A DNA stretch of 64,000 bases. Origin: Pseudomonas xionganensis (GTDB lineage Bacteria > Pseudomonadota > Gammaproteobacteria > Pseudomonadales > Pseudomonadaceae). The stretch covers positions 1-64,000 of the forward strand of contig NZ_WKJZ01000001.1 in assembly GCF_009763245.1 (NCBI RefSeq), read 5' to 3'. Shown here one piece after another: positions 20,790-30,285 of this stretch; within the stretch, counting starts at the first letter, position 1, and each line of letters begins with the position of its first letter. Position numbers and translations under genes: made by a program. A model generated the notes under the pieces. The model ran no database searches. It saw only the letters and a program-made list of their open reading frames with translations, and was not told where the DNA came from.

Positions 20790-22247
20790 CTAGATACCCA
20801 TACAGAGATATTTGATCTCCAGGTATTCGTCCAATCCATATTTCGAACCTTCACGGCCCAGGCCGGAGGACTTCATACCGCCAAAGGGCGCCACCTCGGT
20901 GGAGATCACTCCGGTGTTGATGCCGACCATGCCGTATTCCAGGGCCTCGGCCACGCGAAATACCCGGCCCAGGTCGCGGGCGTAGAAGTAGGCGGCCAGG
21001 CCGAACTCGGTGTCGTTGGCCTGACGGATCACCTCGGCCTCGTCCTCGAAGCGGAACAGCGGCGCCAGCGGGCCGAAGGTTTCCTCGCGGGCCACGGCCA
21101 TATCCGCAGTGACGCCGCTGACGATGGTCGGCTCGAAGAAATTGCCGCCCAGGCTGTTGCCACCGGCCAGCAGGGTTGCACCCTTTTCCAGGGCGTCATG
21201 CAGATGGCGCTGCACCTTGGCCACCGCCTCGGCATTGATCAGCGGACCGGTGGTGATGCCCTCGTGCATGCCGTTGCCGACCTTGAGCCTGGCCACCGCC
21301 GCCTGCAGTTTTTCGGCGAAGGCGTCATACACGCCGTCCTGCACATAGAGGCGGTTGGCGCACACGCAGGTCTGCCCGGCGTTGCGGTATTTGGAGATGA
21401 TCGCCCCTTCCACCGCCGCATCCAGATCGGCGTCGTCGAAGACGATAAAGGGCGCGTTGCCGCCCAGTTCCAGCGAGAGTTTTTTCAGGCTCGGTGCACA
21501 CTGCTGCATCAGCTTGATGCCCACGCCCGTGGAGCCGGTAAAGCTCAGCTTGCGCACGATGGGGTTGTCGCACAGCTCGCCGCCCACTTCGCGGCTGGCG
21601 TCCACGTCCGCCGTAATCACGCTGAGCAAGCCAGCCGGAATGCCGGCGCGCTCGGCCAGTGCGGCCAGGGCCAGGGCCGAGAACGGCGTCTGCGGCGCCG
21701 GCTTGAGCACCATGGCGCAGCCCACGGCCAGCGCGGGGCCGGCCTTGCGGGTGATCATGGCGCTGGGGAAGTTCCACGGGGTGATGGCGGCGGTAACACC
21801 CACCGGCTCCTTCTGCACCAGGATGCGCTTGTCCGTGGCGTGGCCGGGGATCACATCGCCATAGGCGCGCTTGGCTTCTTCGGCGAACCACTCGATAAAG
21901 GAGGCGGCATAGGCGATTTCGCCACGGGCTTCGGCCAGGGGCTTGCCCTGCTCAGCGGTCATGATCCGCGCCAGGTCTTCCTGGTTGGCCAGGATCAGCT
22001 CGTACCAACGGCGCAGCTTGCCCACCCGCTCCTTGGCGGTCAGCGCGCGCCAGGCCGGCTGGGCGGCTTGTGCGGCCTCGATGGCGCGGCGGGTTTCCGC
22101 GCGGCCCATATTCGGCACGCTGCCGATCAGCTCGTCGGTGGCCGGGTTGCGGATTTCGGTGCGCGCGCCGCTGTCGGCCTCGCACCACTGGCCGTTCACA
22201 TAGGCCTGCTGGCGCAGCAGGCTGGGATCATTCAATTGCAGGCTCAT
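20790..22247 (-). CDS. gabD: NAD(P)-dependent succinate-semialdehyde dehydrogenase
   Basis: Oxidises succinate semialdehyde (and probably glutarate semialdehyde) to the dicarboxylate. 485-residue aldehyde dehydrogenase: NAD-binding FTGSTGVGIKLMQ, general base Glu in LELGGNAPFIVF and catalytic Cys C294 in GQTCVCANRLYV, followed by a second Cys at 296 that is typical of GabD. It follows agtD by 23 bp and precedes gabT, so it may be read from the transporter transcript. Confidence 0.95.
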   Translation of the reverse strand: MSLQLNDPSLLRQQAYVNGQWCEADSGARTEIRNPATDELIGSVPNMGRAETRRAIEAAQAAQPAWRALTAKERVGKLRRWYELILANQEDLARIMTAEQGKPLAEARGEIAYAASFIEWFAEEAKRAYGDVIPGHATDKRILVQKEPVGVTAAITPWNFPSAMITRKAGPALAVGCAMVLKPAPQTPFSALALAALAERAGIPAGLLSVITADVDASREVGGELCDNPIVRKLSFTGSTGVGIKLMQQCAPSLKKLSLELGGNAPFIVFDDADLDAAVEGAIISKYRNAGQTCVCANRLYVQDGVYDAFAEKLQAAVARLKVGNGMHEGITTGPLINAEAVAKVQRHLHDALEKGATLLAGGNSLGGNFFEPTIVSGVTADMAVAREETFGPLAPLFRFEDEAEVIRQANDTEFGLAAYFYARDLGRVFRVAEALEYGMVGINTGVISTEVAPFGGMKSSGLGREGSKYGLDEYLEIKYLCMGI

Positions 22248-22270
22248 GGGGCTCTCTTGTTCTGGGTGGT

Positions 22271-23098
22271 TCAGGACGGCTGCTGGGTGCGCAGCTTCTC
22301 GCTACGGCCGCGCAGCCACTCCAGGGTCAGCAGCAGGAGGATGGAGAAACCGATCAGCAGGGTCGCGGCGGCGGCGATGGTCGGCGACAGGTTCTCGCGG
22401 ATGCCGCTGAACATCTGCCGTGGCAGGGTGGTCTGCTCGGGGCCGGCGAGGAACAGGGTCACCACCACTTCGTCGAACGAGGTGGCAAAGGCAAACAGCG
22501 CCCCGCTGATCACCCCCGGCGCGATCAGCGGCAGGGTCACCCGGCGGAAGGTGGTCAGCGGCGAGGCGCCCAGGCTGGCGGCGGCGCGTACCAGGTTGTA
22601 ATTGAAGCCCTGCAGGGTCGCGGACACGGTGATGATCACGAAGGGCACGCCGAGCACCGCATGCACCAGGATCAGCGACAGGTAGCTGTTGCCCAGGCCC
22701 AGGGGGGCGAAGAACAGGTAACTGGCCACCCCGACGATCACCACCGGCACCACCATGGGCGAAATCAGCAGGCTCATCACCAGGGCCTTGCCACGGAACT
22801 CGCCGCGGGTCAGACCGATGGCCGCCAGGGTGCCGAACACCATGGCCAGAGCGGTGGCGGCCGGGGCGATGATCAGGCTGTTTTTCAGCGAGCGCATCCA
22901 GTCGGCGGACATAAAGAAGTCTTCATACCAACGCAGGGAAAAGCCCTGCAGCGGGTAGACCAGAAAGCTGCCGGAGTTGAACGACAGCGGAATGATCACC
23001 AGCACCGGCAGGATCAGAAACAGCAGCACCAGCGCGCAGAGGGTGCGCAGGCTGTAGTGCCAGATGCGTTCAATGGGTGACATATAGGGGCTGAGCAT
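22271..23098 (-). CDS. agtD: ABC transporter permease, GABA/5-aminovalerate type
   Basis: Second inner-membrane permease of the polyamine/GABA-type importer. 275 residues with six predicted TM segments and the EAA loop AAASLGASPLTTFRRVTLPL. The start at 23098 has GGAG nine bases upstream. The name agtD rests on gene order (agtABCD next to rpe-gph-trpE in PAO1) and on the adjoining gab genes; PotI-type polyamine transport is the alternative. Confidence 0.82.
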   Translation of the reverse strand: MLSPYMSPIERIWHYSLRTLCALVLLFLILPVLVIIPLSFNSGSFLVYPLQGFSLRWYEDFFMSADWMRSLKNSLIIAPAATALAMVFGTLAAIGLTRGEFRGKALVMSLLISPMVVPVVIVGVASYLFFAPLGLGNSYLSLILVHAVLGVPFVIITVSATLQGFNYNLVRAAASLGASPLTTFRRVTLPLIAPGVISGALFAFATSFDEVVVTLFLAGPEQTTLPRQMFSGIRENLSPTIAAAATLLIGFSILLLLTLEWLRGRSEKLRTQQPS

Positions 23099-23127
23099 AA
23101 CGGCTTACTCCACTTGAGCTTTTGGCT

Positions 23128-23153
23128 CCCCTCTCCCACCTGTGGGAGAGGGG
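23128..23153. repeat. Palindromic repeat between agtC and agtD
   Basis: Perfect 12-bp inverted repeat CCCCTCTCCCAC (23128-23139) with 23142-23153, loop CT, followed by a second G-rich run. CCCTCTCCC...GGGAGAGGG palindromes are a known class of dispersed repeat in Pseudomonas. It lies in a 98-bp gap inside the transporter operon. Confidence 0.75.
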
Positions 23154-23196
23154 TTGGGGGAGAGGGATATCAGAGGCCTGCTACGCAGGCTGCTTT

Positions 23197-24450
23197 TTAG
23201 GCCAAGCGCAATTTGCTGGCGCCGACCAGCCAGCTGTACACCACATAGAGCACCAGGGTGGCGGCCAGCAGCAGGCCGCCGAGGGCGGTGGCCATGCCCC
23301 AGTTGATCGAGCTGTTGGTGTAGAAGGCAACGAAGTAGCTGATCATCTGATCGTTGGGGCTGCCCAGCAGCGCCGGGGTGATGTAGTAGCCAATCGACAG
23401 GATAAACACCAGCAGGCAGCCGGCCCCGACCCCGGCCAGGGTCTGCGGGAAGTACACCCGCCAGAAGCTGGCGAACGGATGACAACCCAGGGACACGGCG
23501 GCGCGCATATAGGTGGGCGAGATGCCCTTCATCACGCTGTAGATCGGCAGAATCATGAACGGCAGCATGATGTGGACCATGGCGATATAGACGCCGCTGC
23601 GGTTGAACACCAGCTGCATGGGCTCGTCGATGATGCCGACGGACATCAGTGCGCTGTTGATCAGGCCACCGGACTGCAGCAGCACGATCCAGGCCGCCAC
23701 CCGCACCAGGATCGAGGTCCAGAACGGCAGCAACACCAGGATCATCAGCAGGTTGCTCTGCCGGGTCGGCAGATTGGCCAGCAGGTAGGCCAGGGGGTAG
23801 GCCAGTACCAGGCAGATGGCGGTGATCACCAGGCTCATCCAGAAGGTGCGGGCGAAGATATCCAGGTAGATGGCCTGATCCGGGGTGGCGCGGGCCAGCT
23901 CGCCGAGGTCGTCGATGCGATGATCCAGCGCTGCCAGCAGGTAGTAGGGGGTGATGCTGCTGGTGTTGCGGCGGATCACCTGCCAGTAGGCCGGGTCGCC
24001 CCAGCGCTCGTCCAGCTGCTCCAGGGCGGCCTTGTAGGAAGCCGGCTCGCTGGCAAACGGCAGCTTGCGCGCGGTGCTGTTGATCAGGCTGCGGAAACCG
24101 GCCTGCTCCATGTTCAGGCGCTTGGACAGATCACCCAGGGCGCGTTGCTGACGAGCCTCGTTGATCTCCAGGGCCATGGCGCGATAGACCGCCTCATCGG
24201 GCAGGCCGCGACCGTCCCAGGCCTCGATGGCCGCCACGGTCTGCGGCAGGCTGCTGACCACCTCGGGGTTGTCCACGCTGCGCCACAACAGCGCCACGAT
24301 GGGCACGATAAAGGTCAGCAGGAGAAAGACCACCAGCGGCAGGATCAGTGCCTTGGACTTGAGGCGATTGACACGCTCGGCGCGGGCCAGCTTCTGCTTG
24401 AGGCTGGGGCCGGGCAACGCGTTATCGGTGGCGGACAGGACACTGGCCAT
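23197..24450 (-). CDS. agtC: ABC transporter permease, GABA/5-aminovalerate type
   Basis: First permease of the importer, 417 residues, longer than PotB/PotH (about 280-320) because of a periplasmic insertion of roughly 130 residues (about 60-190) between TM1 and TM2. The EAA loop AAVSLGCHPFASFWRVYFP is present. ATG 24450 is preferred over an in-frame codon 27 triplets upstream because it has GGAG at a 6-base spacing. Confidence 0.82.
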   Translation of the reverse strand: MASVLSATDNALPGPSLKQKLARAERVNRLKSKALILPLVVFLLLTFIVPIVALLWRSVDNPEVVSSLPQTVAAIEAWDGRGLPDEAVYRAMALEINEARQQRALGDLSKRLNMEQAGFRSLINSTARKLPFASEPASYKAALEQLDERWGDPAYWQVIRRNTSSITPYYLLAALDHRIDDLGELARATPDQAIYLDIFARTFWMSLVITAICLVLAYPLAYLLANLPTRQSNLLMILVLLPFWTSILVRVAAWIVLLQSGGLINSALMSVGIIDEPMQLVFNRSGVYIAMVHIMLPFMILPIYSVMKGISPTYMRAAVSLGCHPFASFWRVYFPQTLAGVGAGCLLVFILSIGYYITPALLGSPNDQMISYFVAFYTNSSINWGMATALGGLLLAATLVLYVVYSWLVGASKLRLA

Positions 24451-24576
24451 GAACAACTCCGCAGGCAGATGCCGCTTGAGGCGGCTTGGAATTAGGGTCG
24501 CGCTGTCCGTACCGACACGGAAACCGGACAACGCGATGGGTAAAGCGGGCTGCAGCCGGTGGGCTGCAGCCAGGTC

Positions 24577-25608
24577 TTAGCGAGCGGCCCAGGCGTTAAA
24601 GCGCTGTTCCAGCTGCTCGCCGTAGTCGGCCCAGAACACCACGTCGATGGCCACCTGGCCCTTGATGTTTTCCGGGGTGGTGGGCATCACGTTGAGGCGC
24701 TCGGGGGCCAGCAGATCGATGGCCTGCTTGCGTGCCGGGCCATAGGCGATGTTCTCGGCGAACACCTTCTGCGCCTCGGGCTGCACGGAGAAGGCGATAA
24801 ACTCCTTGGCCAGTTCCTGGTTCTTCGCCCCGGTGGGGATGGCCCAGGAGTCGAAGTCATAGATACCGCCGTTCCATACCACCTGCAGGTTGCTTTCCGC
24901 CTGCACGGCAGCGATGCGACCGTTGTAGGCCGAGCTCATCACCACGTCGCCGGAGGCCAGGTACTGCGGCGGCTGGGCGCCGGCTTCCCACCACTGGATA
25001 TGCGGCTTGAGCTCATCGAGCTTGCGGAAGGCACGGTCCACGCCCTCGCGGGTGGCCAGCACTTCGTAGACTTCGTTGGGTGCCACACCATCGGCCATCA
25101 GGGCAAATTCCAGGGTGTACTTGGCGCCCTTGCGCAGGCCGCGCTTGCCGGGGAATTTCTCCACGTCCCAGAAATCGGCCCAGCCGCTGGGCGCGCTGCT
25201 CAGCTTGTCGGCGTTGTAGGCCAGTACCGTGGACCAGACGAAGAAGCCCACGCCGCAGGGCTGGATGGCGCCGTCGATAAACTCGGCGGGGTCGCCGAAC
25301 ATGGCCGGATCGAGCGGCTCGAACAGGCCCTCGTCGCAGCCACGGGCGAGCTCCGGGGACTCCACTTCCACCAGGTTCCAGCTGACGCTGTTGGTGTCGA
25401 CCATGGCCTTGATGCGGGCCATTTCACCGTTGTATTCGCCGGCCAGAATCTTGTTGCCGGTGGCCTCTTCGAAGGGGCTGTAGAAGGCCTTGATCTGCGC
25501 TTCCTTGCTGGCGCCGCCGAAGGAAATGGCGGTGAGGTCCACCGCCAGCGCCGGCATTGCACAGGCCACGCCGGCGGCCAGTGCCGCGAGTTTCAGGGAT
25601 TTCATCAT
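24577..25608 (-). CDS. agtB: Periplasmic substrate-binding protein of the GABA/5-aminovalerate ABC transporter
   Basis: 343 residues, PotD/PotF-like extracellular solute-binding fold. The N terminus (MMKSLKLAALAAGVACA) is a signal peptide with likely cleavage after ALA near residue 22-23. GAGGAG lies upstream of the Met pair, and the first Met (25608) has the better spacing. Ligand-pocket residues cannot be read with certainty; the assignment to GABA/5-aminovalerate comes from synteny with agtB of P. aeruginosa and from the gabDT neighbours. Confidence 0.85.
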   Translation of the reverse strand: MMKSLKLAALAAGVACAMPALAVDLTAISFGGASKEAQIKAFYSPFEEATGNKILAGEYNGEMARIKAMVDTNSVSWNLVEVESPELARGCDEGLFEPLDPAMFGDPAEFIDGAIQPCGVGFFVWSTVLAYNADKLSSAPSGWADFWDVEKFPGKRGLRKGAKYTLEFALMADGVAPNEVYEVLATREGVDRAFRKLDELKPHIQWWEAGAQPPQYLASGDVVMSSAYNGRIAAVQAESNLQVVWNGGIYDFDSWAIPTGAKNQELAKEFIAFSVQPEAQKVFAENIAYGPARKQAIDLLAPERLNVMPTTPENIKGQVAIDVVFWADYGEQLEQRFNAWAAR

Positions 25609-25650
25609 TGTTGTAATCTCCTCTGTGTCACTTGGGTCAGTTGTTGTCAC

Positions 25651-26760
25651 TCAGTCCGGCTGTAGCGGATCCAGGGCGCGGGCATGCTCGACATGCCAGC
25701 CCAGCGGCACCAGGTCACCCACGCCAAGGGCTGGGTCCAGTTCGGCCACGGGTTGCTTGATATAGAAATCTTCCTTGCCGCAGACCTCCATGCGGATACG
25801 CACGTGGTCGCCCAGGTAGATAAATTCGGCCACCCGCCCGGAGAAGCGGTTGCGGCAGTTTTCGCTGTGGCCATTGAGGCGCACCCGCTCGGGGCGGATC
25901 GACAGAGTCACCGGCTCACCGACTTCGCCGACATTCACCGCCAGGGCCTCGACCTGCTCGCCACGGGCCAGGCCGATCACGCAGCGCTCGCCGTCGCGAC
26001 TGAGCAGCTGGCCGCTGATGCGGTTGTTCTCGCCGATAAAGTTGGCGACGAAGGTGTTGCTGGGATGCTCGTAGAGGGTGCGCGGGTCGGCGATCTGTTG
26101 GATCTCGCCCTGATGGAACACCGCGACACGGTCGGACATGGTCAGGGCTTCGCCCTGGTCGTGGGTGACATAGACCACGGTCACGCCCAGGCGCTGGTGC
26201 AGGTGCTTGATCTCCATCTGCATATGCTCGCGCAGCTGCTTGTCCAGGGCACCCAGGGGTTCGTCCATCAGCACCAGCTGCGGCTCGAAGACCAGGGCAC
26301 GGGCCAGGGCCACACGCTGCTGCTGGCCGCCGGAAAGCTGGCCCGGATAACGGTTGCGGAAGCTGTCCAGCTGGACCATGGCCAGCGCCTTCTTCACCCG
26401 CTCGGCGCTGTCGGTACGCGACAGGCCGCGCACGCTGAGGGGGAAGGCCAGGTTCTCGGCCACGGTCATATGGGGGAACAGGGCATAGTTCTGGAACACC
26501 ATGCCGATATCGCGTTTGTGCGGCGGCAGGCGGTTGAGGGAGCGCCCGTCGAGAAGAATCTCGCCGGCGGTAGGGGTCTCGAAACCGGCCAGCATCATCA
26601 GGCTGGTGGTCTTGCCCGAACCGGAAGGACCCAGCAGGGTAAGGAACTCACCCTTGCGGATATCCAGATTGAGATCCTTGACGATCAGATTCTCGCCGTC
26701 ATAGCTCTTCTGCACGCCACGAAAGCTGACCAATACATCGTTTGCCTGAGACCCACTCAT
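25651..26760 (-). CDS. agtA: ABC transporter ATPase, GABA/5-aminovalerate type
   Basis: 369 residues. Walker [17 protein letters not shown] (about 42-57), signature [15 protein letters not shown], Walker [14 protein letters not shown], and a C-terminal TOBE domain typical of PotA. First gene of the transporter operon. The start MSGSQAND (26760) has AAGG seven bases upstream; nine extra upstream codons are open. The 364 bp before agtR contain no gene and should hold the operon promoter. Confidence 0.87.
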   Translation of the reverse strand: MSGSQANDVLVSFRGVQKSYDGENLIVKDLNLDIRKGEFLTLLGPSGSGKTTSLMMLAGFETPTAGEILLDGRSLNRLPPHKRDIGMVFQNYALFPHMTVAENLAFPLSVRGLSRTDSAERVKKALAMVQLDSFRNRYPGQLSGGQQQRVALARALVFEPQLVLMDEPLGALDKQLREHMQMEIKHLHQRLGVTVVYVTHDQGEALTMSDRVAVFHQGEIQQIADPRTLYEHPSNTFVANFIGENNRISGQLLSRDGERCVIGLARGEQVEALAVNVGEVGEPVTLSIRPERVRLNGHSENCRNRFSGRVAEFIYLGDHVRIRMEVCGKEDFYIKQPVAELDPALGVGDLVPLGWHVEHARALDPLQPD

Positions 26761-26787
26761 CGCCACACCTTTTGTTGTTGTCTGCAC

Positions 26788-27124
26788 GCTGATGGCACAA
26801 GACTAGGAGGGTTATGCGGGCGACAGAATCGGGCGGGATGACAACCTGTTATCAGGCAAGGGGAGAAGTTTTTGTAGGGCAATCCCTACAGAGAATCGGC
26901 CGCCACAAAACAGGGCAAAGGCCGCGTGCGGCAACTCGCAGACACTCTGCAAGGCAATAGCAAATACCCTGCAGGCACGGTTTGGGAACGTGTTTACGAT
27001 CTCGCGAGCTAGAGCTATGCAAGGCAAAAAGAGGCGAGAACGCGGAGTGTACTTTTGTACATGAGCATTTCGAGCCTGTTTTTAACGCAGCAGGGCCGAC
27101 GCGCAGCAGATCGTCAACAGGTTC
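26788..27124. other. Intergenic region between agtR and agtA with a candidate dispersed repeat
   Basis: No convincing gene. The left half (26788-26990) precedes agtA and probably contains its promoter and AgtR sites; a short palindrome TTGTAGGGCAATCCCTACA is at about 26871-26890. The right half (about 27000-27124) is an A/T-richer block with GTGTACTTTTGTACA near 27048-27062 and TTTTTAACGCAGCAGGGCC; similar blocks recur in Pseudomonas genomes as far as I recall, so it may be a small mobile repeat. I found no good sigma-54 -24/-12 pair. Confidence 0.4.
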
Positions 27125-27754
27125 TCAGAGCAGCTTGTGCTCCATGGCATAGCGCACCAGATCGGCCACCGAATGCAGGCCGAGTTTCTGCATCAGGCGC
27201 GCCTTGTGGGTGCTCACGGTCTTATTGCTGACCGCCAGATGCAGGGCGATATCGTTGACGCCCTCGCCGCGCACCAGACGCTCGAACACCGAGAACTCGC
27301 GCTCGGACAGCTGGGCGTGGGGCGGCCGCGAGTCGGTCAGACCCACCTCGAAGACCATGCGGTCGGCCAGCTCCGGGTCGATATAGCGCCCGCCGCCAGC
27401 CACCTTGCGGATCGCCGTGACCAGCAGGGCCGGGTCGCTGTCCTTGGTGGCGTAGCCGGCGGCGCCGACCTTGAGGGCGCGGGCAGCCATCTGCGCCTCG
27501 TCGTGCATGGACAGCACCAGAATCGCCGGTGGCCTGGCCAGGGCACGAATCCGCGGGATGGCTTCCAGGCCGTTGACCCCGGGCATGGAGATATCCAGCA
27601 GCACCACGTCGCATTCGACCTTGCGCAGGGTCTCCAGCAGCTGCTCGCCATTGCTCGCCTCGCCGGCCACCTCAAGGTCCCGGGCCATGCCGATCAGCTG
27701 CTTGATGCCTTCACGCACGATGGTGTGATCTTCGGCTACCACCACTCGAATCAC
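27125..27754 (-). CDS. agtR: NarL/LuxR-family response regulator
   Basis: 209 residues: receiver domain with phospho-acceptor D54 (VVLLDISMPGVNG), acidic pair E8/D9, and a C-terminal LuxR-type helix-turn-helix (LSEREFSVFERLVRGEGVND then AVSNKTVSTHKARLMQKLG). Partner of the sensor kinase gene that overlaps its start by 4 bp. In P. aeruginosa AgtRS responds to GABA and 5-aminovalerate and activates agtABCD; the same order here supports that role. Confidence 0.88.
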   Translation of the reverse strand: MIRVVVAEDHTIVREGIKQLIGMARDLEVAGEASNGEQLLETLRKVECDVVLLDISMPGVNGLEAIPRIRALARPPAILVLSMHDEAQMAARALKVGAAGYATKDSDPALLVTAIRKVAGGGRYIDPELADRMVFEVGLTDSRPPHAQLSEREFSVFERLVRGEGVNDIALHLAVSNKTVSTHKARLMQKLGLHSVADLVRYAMEHKLL

Positions 27755-30147
27755 GCTACTTCCTCCGTATCCAGGGTCACGCGAGCCGTCAGGGTAGTCC
27801 CCTCGCCCGGCTGACTGTCAATCTGCAACTGGCCACCGAGCATAAAGATGCGTTCCTGCATGCCGACCAGGCCGAAGGATTGCCCGGCCTTGCGCTGAGC
27901 CGGGTCGAAGCCCTTGCCGTCATCAATCACCCACAGGCACAACTCGCCCGCCTCGACCCGCAGGTAGACCTGGACGCTGTGGGCGCCGGCATGGCGCATC
28001 ACGTTGGTCAGGGCCTCCTGCAGGATACGGAACAGGCCAATGGCCTTGGCGTCGCTGAGCGCCGGCAGGTTGTCCGGCACCTCCACCAGGCAGGGGATCT
28101 GCGTGCGCGCCTCGAAGCGGCGCACCTGCCATTCGATGGCCGAGGCGATGCCGGCATCCAGGATCGGCGGGCGCAGGGCAGTGGCCACGTCACGCACCAG
28201 CTGGAACAGATTGGCGATCAGCTTCTTCATGCTGGCCAGGCGCTCATCCAGGCCCTCGACCTGACCGGCGAAGGCCAGCTCGCACATGGCGGTTTCCAGC
28301 TTGAGCACGGTGAGCACCTGGCCCAGCTCGTCGTGCACCTCGCGGGCGATACGCGCCTTCTCCTCCTCGCGCACGCTTTCCAGGTGGGCGGCCAGCTCGC
28401 GCAGGCGGGCGCGGGAGTCGGCCAGCTCCAGTTCCACCTGCTTGTTCTCGGTGATGTCCCAGACGATGCCGTCCCAGACCACCCGCCCCTCGCCCAGGCT
28501 GCGGGCGGTGGCCTTGATATCGGCCCAGCGCAGCTCGCCCGCGCGGGTGAGGATACGGCCCTGCCAGTACCAGTCGCGATCCTTGTCCAGCGCCAGCGCC
28601 TGGGAGCGCTCATAAGCCTCCTGATCCTGCGGGTGCACCAGGCTGCGAATACCGCGCTCGCGCCGCTGCAACTCGGCCGCTGGCCAGCCCACCAGCTCCA
28701 GGCTGGCCTCGCTGATATAGGCAAAATCCACCACCTGGCCGACGCCTGCCCGCTCCAGGCGGAACACCAGCCCCGGCACATTGCCGGCAATGCCCTTGAG
28801 CCGGGCCTCGCTTTCCTCCAAAGCGGCCTGGGCGCGGCGCCGCTCGGTGATATCGGTGACAAACACCACCAGGTACTCGCTCAGGCCAAAGCGCAGAAAG
28901 CTCAGGGACAAGGCCACTGGCAGACTGCTGCCATCGGCGCGCAGGCAGTCCACTTCAAAACCGGGCAGGGCCTCATTGCCGCCACGGGCCTGGCGCCACA
29001 GATCCAGCCAGCGCTGCATGGTCATCCCCGGCTGCAGACGTTGCAAAGGCAGGTCGACCAGGGCGCCCGGGGCATAACCGAGCATCCGTTCGGCGGCCAG
29101 ATTGGCATAGCGCAGGTGGCTGTCCCAGTTGACCCAGAGAATGCCGACGGTGCTGTGGTCGATGGAGAACTGACTGAGGCGCAGGGCCTGCTCGGCCTCC
29201 TCGCGCTGACTGAGCACGCCGCGCGCCTCGCTCAACTGGCGCTCCAGAAAGCGGCGCTGACGACGCAGATAGGCCAGGCTCAGGGCCGTGCCGCCCAGTC
29301 CCAGCACCAGCAGTAGACTCAGGCCCTTCCAGAACGCCAGCGGGTTGCCAAGGCCCCGGGTATTGAGCGGGAACCAGGTACTCTGCAGGCGATCCAGCTC
29401 CCGTGCCGGCATGGCCTGCAGAGTGGTCCGCACGATATCGGCCAGCAGCGGTTCATCCCGCCGGCTGGCGATGCGCAGCAGCTGCGGCAGGCCGATATCA
29501 CCGACAATGCTCAGGCCGGCGAACTGCGGCTCGCGCAGCAACAGGCTCAGGCGCGCCTCGTCCACCACCGCGTAGCTGACCTCCTGGCTCAACAGCAGAT
29601 CGAGGGCTGCACGCTCATTGGCCACGGTCTGCAGCAGCAGATTGCCATGGGTATTGCGCAGGTATTCGAAGGTCGGCCCCGGGCCACGCACGGCCACCTT
29701 GTCATCCCGGCCGAGGCGATCCAGATCCACCGCACTGCTGCCGCGACGCTCCCCCACCACCAGCTGCGGCACGCGCATATAGGGGTCGGAGTAGCGCCAG
29801 CGCCGGAGTCCCGCCGGGGTCTGCTGCAGCCCCGGGGCCAGGTCCACTTCACCACGAGCCAGGGCCGCTTCCAGTTCGGCCTGTTCGCTAAAGCGCAGCC
29901 ACTGCGGCTCCACCTGCATGGCTTGCAGCAGACGGGTCATCAGCTCGACATTGGCCCCGGAAAGCAGCTGCTGGCGACGATCGAACTGCGCCCAGGGCGC
30001 CTGCATGATCAGGCCCACCCGCAGCTGCGGATGGGCCCTGAGCCAGGCCTGCTGCTCACCCGTATAGGCCGGGCGCAACGGCAAGGCGGCCGGTTCTGCC
30101 CAGGCCAGCAGGGGCCAACACAGCAACACCAGTAAAATTCGCAACAC
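27751..30147 (-). CDS. agtS: Sensor histidine kinase with periplasmic binding-protein-like domain
   Basis: About 798 residues. Order: signal or first TM (RILLVLLCWPLLAWA), a family-3 solute-binding domain (about 40-260, RVGLIMQAPWAQF...) facing the periplasm, a TM near 270-290 (LLLVLGLGGTALSLAYL), two PAS domains with a PAC motif, then a HisKA_3 box with the phospho-His in AREVHDELGQ and an HATPase domain (NVMRHAGA, VIDDGKGFD, FGLVGMQER). The start is chosen at GTG 30147 with GGGAG nine bases upstream, putting the signal peptide at the N terminus; ATG 30177 in the same frame is possible. Likely senses GABA/5-aminovalerate directly. Confidence 0.87.
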   Translation of the reverse strand: MLRILLVLLCWPLLAWAEPAALPLRPAYTGEQQAWLRAHPQLRVGLIMQAPWAQFDRRQQLLSGANVELMTRLLQAMQVEPQWLRFSEQAELEAALARGEVDLAPGLQQTPAGLRRWRYSDPYMRVPQLVVGERRGSSAVDLDRLGRDDKVAVRGPGPTFEYLRNTHGNLLLQTVANERAALDLLLSQEVSYAVVDEARLSLLLREPQFAGLSIVGDIGLPQLLRIASRRDEPLLADIVRTTLQAMPARELDRLQSTWFPLNTRGLGNPLAFWKGLSLLLVLGLGGTALSLAYLRRQRRFLERQLSEARGVLSQREEAEQALRLSQFSIDHSTVGILWVNWDSHLRYANLAAERMLGYAPGALVDLPLQRLQPGMTMQRWLDLWRQARGGNEALPGFEVDCLRADGSSLPVALSLSFLRFGLSEYLVVFVTDITERRRAQAALEESEARLKGIAGNVPGLVFRLERAGVGQVVDFAYISEASLELVGWPAAELQRRERGIRSLVHPQDQEAYERSQALALDKDRDWYWQGRILTRAGELRWADIKATARSLGEGRVVWDGIVWDITENKQVELELADSRARLRELAAHLESVREEEKARIAREVHDELGQVLTVLKLETAMCELAFAGQVEGLDERLASMKKLIANLFQLVRDVATALRPPILDAGIASAIEWQVRRFEARTQIPCLVEVPDNLPALSDAKAIGLFRILQEALTNVMRHAGAHSVQVYLRVEAGELCLWVIDDGKGFDPAQRKAGQSFGLVGMQERIFMLGGQLQIDSQPGEGTTLTARVTLDTEEVA

Positions 30148-30285
30148 TGCCGGGTACTCCCGATGACTGGCCAGCATGGCCTGACGCTAACTTAAACGAA
30201 TCACGCGCGGGTATGACTAGGATCAACCTGACAAAGACACTTGCAGGCATTAGGCTCAGGACACGGCTCTATTGAGGACATCTCC

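Noticed and set aside
19176..22601. Open frames of about 500 and 600 codons opposite gabT and gabD
   Set aside because: Same GC-driven artefact; translations are repetitive and match nothing, and gabT/gabD are certain.
26788..27124. Sigma-54 promoter for agtA
   Set aside because: GCAA and CGTGC-like pieces occur on the minus strand near 26915-26935, but their spacing does not fit TGGCACG-N4-TTGC.
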